From positions 1 to 8,431 of the forward strand of contig CAYOYC010000026.1 of NCBI GenBank assembly GCA_964408125.1: a DNA stretch of 8,431 nt. Direction: 5' to 3'. Below, in pieces: positions 5,663 through 8,431 of the stretch. This stretch comes from CABMGO01 sp964408125 (GTDB lineage: Archaea > Nanobdellota > Nanobdellia > Pacearchaeales > GW2011-AR1). Made by a program: the position numbers and the translations under genes. The notes below the pieces were generated by a model. It did not search any database. It was given only the letters and a program-made list of their open reading frames with translations, and was not told where the DNA came from. How positions within the stretch are numbered: position 1 is the stretch's first letter; each line of letters begins with the position of its first letter.

Positions 5663-6397
5663 TTAAATCCACCCGCGCTTTCTAATTCCTTCATTAACAA
5701 TTTCAAATTCTAGTTCTTTTTCCGGTAAGGAACGATGTTTTCTAAGTCTTAAACTCCGTTTTCCGTGATAGTTCTGGACTTCGATTATACATTTACTCCA
5801 GTATTTCAATAAATCGCCGCCGACCATTGAATATTGTTTTTCTTTTTGGTCGTTTTCGTTTGTTATAAATTGAGAATAAACTTGGTTGGTAACTACGACT
5901 GGAATATTTTGTTTTCTCGAAATTTCCGTTAAAACCCTTAGCTGGTTTGCGAGTTGCCGATTTACTGCGCGAATATTATTTGTGTCTTCTGTTTTTATTG
6001 CGTCTCCTAATTCTAATCTGTATAGCATTGCAATACTATCTATTATAATTAATGATATATTATCATTCTTAACGAATTTCAAGAGCTGATCAAAAGATTC
6101 TTCTTGCTCTTCGAAAGAGGTTGGTTTTAGAATCATAATGTTTTTTAAAGTTCCGTCTAGATTTTCTTTATCTCCTAATATTTGTTTCACTCTGTCTATT
6201 GAGAATCCGCCTTCTGTGTCAACATACACAACCTTATTCCCTTTCTTTGCTTGAGAAACAGCTACTAGAATACATAAATTTGTTTTTCCGCTTCCTCCTG
6301 GACCATAGATTGTGGTAATGATATCTGTTTCGTAACCACCAAAGAGAAACTTATTCAAATCGTAACTTCCTGCTGAGATTTTTAGCTCCTCTACCAT
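5663..6397 (-). CDS. radB: DNA repair and recombination protein RadB
   Basis: RadB is the archaeal RadA/RecA paralogue that consists of the ATPase core only and acts as a recombination mediator, helping load RadA on single-stranded DNA. This protein is 244 residues, near the usual RadB length, and lacks the N-terminal helix-hairpin-helix domain of RadA. It starts with ISAGSYDLNKFLFGGYE (7-23). The Walker A motif is GPGGSGKT (32-39) and Walker B is LIIID (116-120). VVYVDTEGGF (56-65), AVNRQLANQLRVL (144-156) and IPVVVTNQVYSQ (165-176) are typical of the RadA/RadB core. The C-terminal KHRSLPEK...FEIVNEGIRKRGW is also typical. All ATP-binding residues appear intact. A TATA-like TTAAATAT lies at leaderless spacing upstream. 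It neighbours a DHH nuclease gene in the same direction. Confidence 0.95.
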   Translation of the reverse strand: MVEELKISAGSYDLNKFLFGGYETDIITTIYGPGGSGKTNLCILVAVSQAKKGNKVVYVDTEGGFSIDRVKQILGDKENLDGTLKNIMILKPTSFEEQEESFDQLLKFVKNDNISLIIIDSIAMLYRLELGDAIKTEDTNNIRAVNRQLANQLRVLTEISRKQNIPVVVTNQVYSQFITNENDQKEKQYSMVGGDLLKYWSKCIIEVQNYHGKRSLRLRKHRSLPEKELEFEIVNEGIRKRGWI

Positions 6398-6415
6398 GGA
6401 AAGATGTATAATTAT

Positions 6416-6428
6416 TGATATTTAAGGA
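6416..6428 (-). promoter_or_regulatory. TATA-like box of radB
   Basis: On the minus strand CCTTAAATATCA is centred about 25 nt before the radB ATG (6397), inside a 50-nt gap after the DHH gene. The match to a TATA box is moderate, but the distance agrees with the other genes of the window. Confidence 0.45.
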
Positions 6429-6447
6429 TTTATGAGATAAAAATTAT

Positions 6448-8088
6448 TTATATCTTGATACCTTTTATAAAAACTTTTACTAATTCTAGAACTTCTTTTC
6501 GCTTACTTGGTACAAATCTTATAGATCCTGCGTTTTTGTGTCCGCCACCCTCTACAAATGCCTCTGGAATGTCTTTATTAAGAGATGCAATCAAATCGTG
6601 AACTGAAAAGTTTGATTTGTCTGTCGCTCTCATTGTTATTGCGTCAGTCATGCAACCTAGTGTAACAACCTTATCAACATTACTTGAGGTTTGAACATAA
6701 TCGTGAATAATTCCAGTAACTCTTCCTGGTTTAGGATAAAATCCTCTTGAAAAGCTTTCTTCAATAGCTAAAACTTGAACCGTAATCTCTCCAATTTTTT
6801 CTACCTTAACCGCAGCTTTTGCAATTTCTAGACCTTTTTTGTCTAAATTTACTATATGTGGAGCTAATAAACTTACTAATGCTTTTTGTTTTGCTCGTGG
6901 TTCTCCGAATAAAACTTCAATATACTCTCTAGCTTCCATAAATCTTAATTTAGAAGAAACGAAATCTATTACGGATGCTATTTCCCTTAGAAGTTTCTCG
7001 TCATAACCAAATTTACTTGCTATTTCTAAATAGGCTTTTAGGACTTCCGGATTATCTGTTCTATCTGCCAATCCAGCCATTGCCGCTATTTGTAAAATAT
7101 TTAAATTAGGGTCTGGATTTACCAAACGAGCAAGTTCAACACATAGCATTCCAGCTGAAAACTCGGCTCCACTTTCTCCGACTAAAAACGGATTAATATT
7201 TACCAATGTTTCTTCAGAAATAACGTCTTCTTCAAATTGATGATGATCCACAACTATAAAATCTTCTCCGTGTACTCTTCCTTGCCTTATCCCTAATAGG
7301 TCTTCTTTGCCAGAACCAGTATCTACTATTAGAATTAATGGCATTTTGTTTGAGAACTTTGCAGCATTTGATAAAGAATGTGCCGTGTCTCTAATTGAAT
7401 CGTCTAACTCATACATTGGTGCATTACATGGTGCACGAGTATAAAATTCCCAAGCTGCTTTTGGTGCAGTTCCGTGTTGCTTTTCTATTAAAGGTAAAAT
7501 TGCTTTTTCTAATGCATAGCCAGCAGAATATCCGTCTGCATCTGAATGATGTCTAATTATTATTGGTCTACTTTGTATTACTGCTAACCTTATTTCTGTT
7601 GCTGCTTTAACAAATCTATCTTTAAGTTTTTCCAGAATAGGACTTTCGACTAAAAATGGAACTATCTCTACCTTCGCTCTTTCTTTTTCTATTTTTACAA
7701 GTCCCTCTAAAAATTCTTTTTTATCTGCCTCGTTTAGTTTCCAGATATTTTTAACCTCGCCTTCTAATTCATCGTTATACTCTTCTATATTAACTATTGA
7801 TTTAATTACATCTCCAACATCTACTTGCGGATAGGCTCTAACGCCTGCCCCATCAAATGCCTTTAAAGAAAGTATCCCAGTTCCATCTGAAAGAGAGAAT
7901 ATTGTTGGTCCACCAGTTTGTACTACTTTTTCTATTACACCGAAAAGACTGAAGGATTCTCCTTTATCTGCTATGCTAATTTCGCCAATGCTTTTACGAC
8001 TAGCGTTCTCGTTTACAGAAAATTCTCTCGCATCAAAACGAAAGTTCGGCTTAGAATTTTTCTTCTTATAATCAAACTTATTTTTCAT
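6448..8088 (-). CDS. RecJ-like DHH/DHHA1 phosphoesterase with OB-fold
   Basis: This is a 546-residue DHH-superfamily phosphoesterase, probably a Mn-dependent single-strand nuclease of the archaeal RecJ-like group. A Lys/Asn-rich start (1-20) precedes an OB-fold-like nucleic-acid-binding domain (about 40-118: FSLFGVIEKVVQTGGPTIFS, then DGTGILSLKAF). The DHH domain holds motif I HSDADG (181-186), motif II IVDTGSG (Asp256), motif III VVDHHQ (Asp281-His282-His283) and motif IV ADRTDN (Asp342). The DHHA1 domain carries GGGHKNAG (514-521). Every catalytic residue expected is present. The arrangement resembles the archaea-specific RecJ-like family COG1107, but I see no N-terminal DnaJ-type zinc finger. 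An alternative is a GAN-type or other DHH nuclease or nanoRNase. It sits between rpoL and radB, 45 nt after rpoL, and its own promoter is not obvious. Confidence 0.9.
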   Translation of the reverse strand: MKNKFDYKKKNSKPNFRFDAREFSVNENASRKSIGEISIADKGESFSLFGVIEKVVQTGGPTIFSLSDGTGILSLKAFDGAGVRAYPQVDVGDVIKSIVNIEEYNDELEGEVKNIWKLNEADKKEFLEGLVKIEKERAKVEIVPFLVESPILEKLKDRFVKAATEIRLAVIQSRPIIIRHHSDADGYSAGYALEKAILPLIEKQHGTAPKAAWEFYTRAPCNAPMYELDDSIRDTAHSLSNAAKFSNKMPLILIVDTGSGKEDLLGIRQGRVHGEDFIVVDHHQFEEDVISEETLVNINPFLVGESGAEFSAGMLCVELARLVNPDPNLNILQIAAMAGLADRTDNPEVLKAYLEIASKFGYDEKLLREIASVIDFVSSKLRFMEAREYIEVLFGEPRAKQKALVSLLAPHIVNLDKKGLEIAKAAVKVEKIGEITVQVLAIEESFSRGFYPKPGRVTGIIHDYVQTSSNVDKVVTLGCMTDAITMRATDKSNFSVHDLIASLNKDIPEAFVEGGGHKNAGSIRFVPSKRKEVLELVKVFIKGIKI

Positions 8089-8133
8089 TATTTTTGTTCA
8101 TTATCTTAAAAAACGTATACTATTAAAATGTTT

Positions 8134-8388
8134 CTATTTCATTTTTTTGAACTCGTCAGAATATTTGTCAAGTTCTTTTTTTATCGAGGTTATTGCTTTC
8201 TGCACTATTTTAGATGCATTCTCGCCCTCGACATGTAGAATTGGGTTTTTTGTTGGATGATCTCTCTTCCAAGCAGCGACTTTAGCGCCTTCCTTATTAC
8301 AATAAACTCTCAATAGTTCAACTATTGTTAGATTATCCATTTCTAATTCTATCTCGTTCTTTTCGTCTTTAAGAATTTTAATTTCCAT
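8134..8388 (-). CDS. rpoL: DNA-directed RNA polymerase subunit L
   Basis: RpoL (the archaeal counterpart of Rpb11/AC19) pairs with subunit D to form the platform on which the RNA polymerase core assembles. The 84-residue length is close to that of archaeal RpoL. It begins with MEIKILKDEKNEIELEMDN, then TIVELLRVYCNKEG (21-34) and the signature VAAWKRDHPTKNPILHVEG (37-55, compare the usual AAY.xxHP....P.l.i). It ends with a long helix IVQKAITSIKKELDKYSDEF (61-80) that packs against RpoD. The ATG follows a TATA-like box at leaderless spacing. It appears to be the first gene of the rpoL-DHH stretch and is complete. Confidence 0.92.
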   Translation of the reverse strand: MEIKILKDEKNEIELEMDNLTIVELLRVYCNKEGAKVAAWKRDHPTKNPILHVEGENASKIVQKAITSIKKELDKYSDEFKKMK

Positions 8389-8408
8389 ATTGTTAGTAGA
8401 AAATGTGG

Positions 8409-8420
8409 GTTTTTAAAGGT
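8409..8420 (-). promoter_or_regulatory. TATA box of rpoL
   Basis: Read on the minus strand, ACCTTTAAAAAC is centred about 26 nt before the rpoL ATG (8388). No Shine-Dalgarno is seen between it and the start, so the transcript is probably leaderless. Confidence 0.5.
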
Positions 8421-8431
8421 TTTTGATTACC

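Noticed and set aside
5886..6089. Plus-strand open frame inside radB
   Set aside because: It is an antisense shadow of the RadB ATPase core.
8078..8101. Tiny upstream frame (ATG to TAA, 7 codons) overlapping the DHH start on the minus strand
   Set aside because: Such short frames are expected by chance in this composition; there is no evidence of translation or control.
7918..8109. Plus-strand 63-codon frame at the DHH gene start
   Set aside because: It is antisense to the N-terminal OB region and rich in Phe/Tyr, as expected from complementing Lys/Asn codons.

Overview
The window looks like chromosome of an AT-rich, compactly organised archaeon, most likely a DPANN lineage of the Woesearchaeota/Pacearchaeota type. 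The evidence is a set of archaeal information-processing proteins (RNA polymerase subunit L, RadB, an archaeal type IA topoisomerase with C-terminal zinc fingers, XerA and an OB-DHH RecJ-like protein). Several genes also start with a TATA-like box about 25-27 nt before the ATG and no clear Shine-Dalgarno, which is the archaeal leaderless-promoter layout. The lineage is inferred from gene content only.

Layout, left to right. Positions 1-290 hold no convincing gene. The first ~60 bases are clearly G+C-richer than what follows. Positions 291-868 (minus) are a toxin-antitoxin pair: a small non-AbrB antitoxin whose stop overlaps the start of a MazF/PemK-type endoribonuclease toxin. A perfect 8+8 inverted repeat between the TATA box and the antitoxin start is a good candidate autoregulatory operator. 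Positions 959-4103 (plus) are a divergently transcribed, overlapping xerA-topA pair (site-specific recombinase and DNA topoisomerase I). Positions 4135-4362 (plus) encode an unrecognised 75-residue protein with its own promoter-like box.

From 4359 to the right end everything is on the minus strand. Reading in transcription order from the right: rpoL, an OB-fold/DHH/DHHA1 phosphoesterase, radB, then a DedA-family membrane protein overlapping a GT2 glycosyltransferase. The 75-aa gene and the glycosyltransferase gene converge and their stop codons interlock.

Functionally there are three themes. One is DNA topology, recombination and repair (XerA, TopA, RadB, DHH nuclease) plus transcription (RpoL), an ordinary archaeal core. 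The second is a membrane/lipid-linked sugar pair (DedA + GT2). The third is a toxin-antitoxin module. I see no CRISPR array, transposase, rRNA or tRNA. Nothing here is clearly a new system. The best leads are the antitoxin operator, the orphan 75-aa protein, the DedA-GT2 unit and the unexplained G+C-rich left end.
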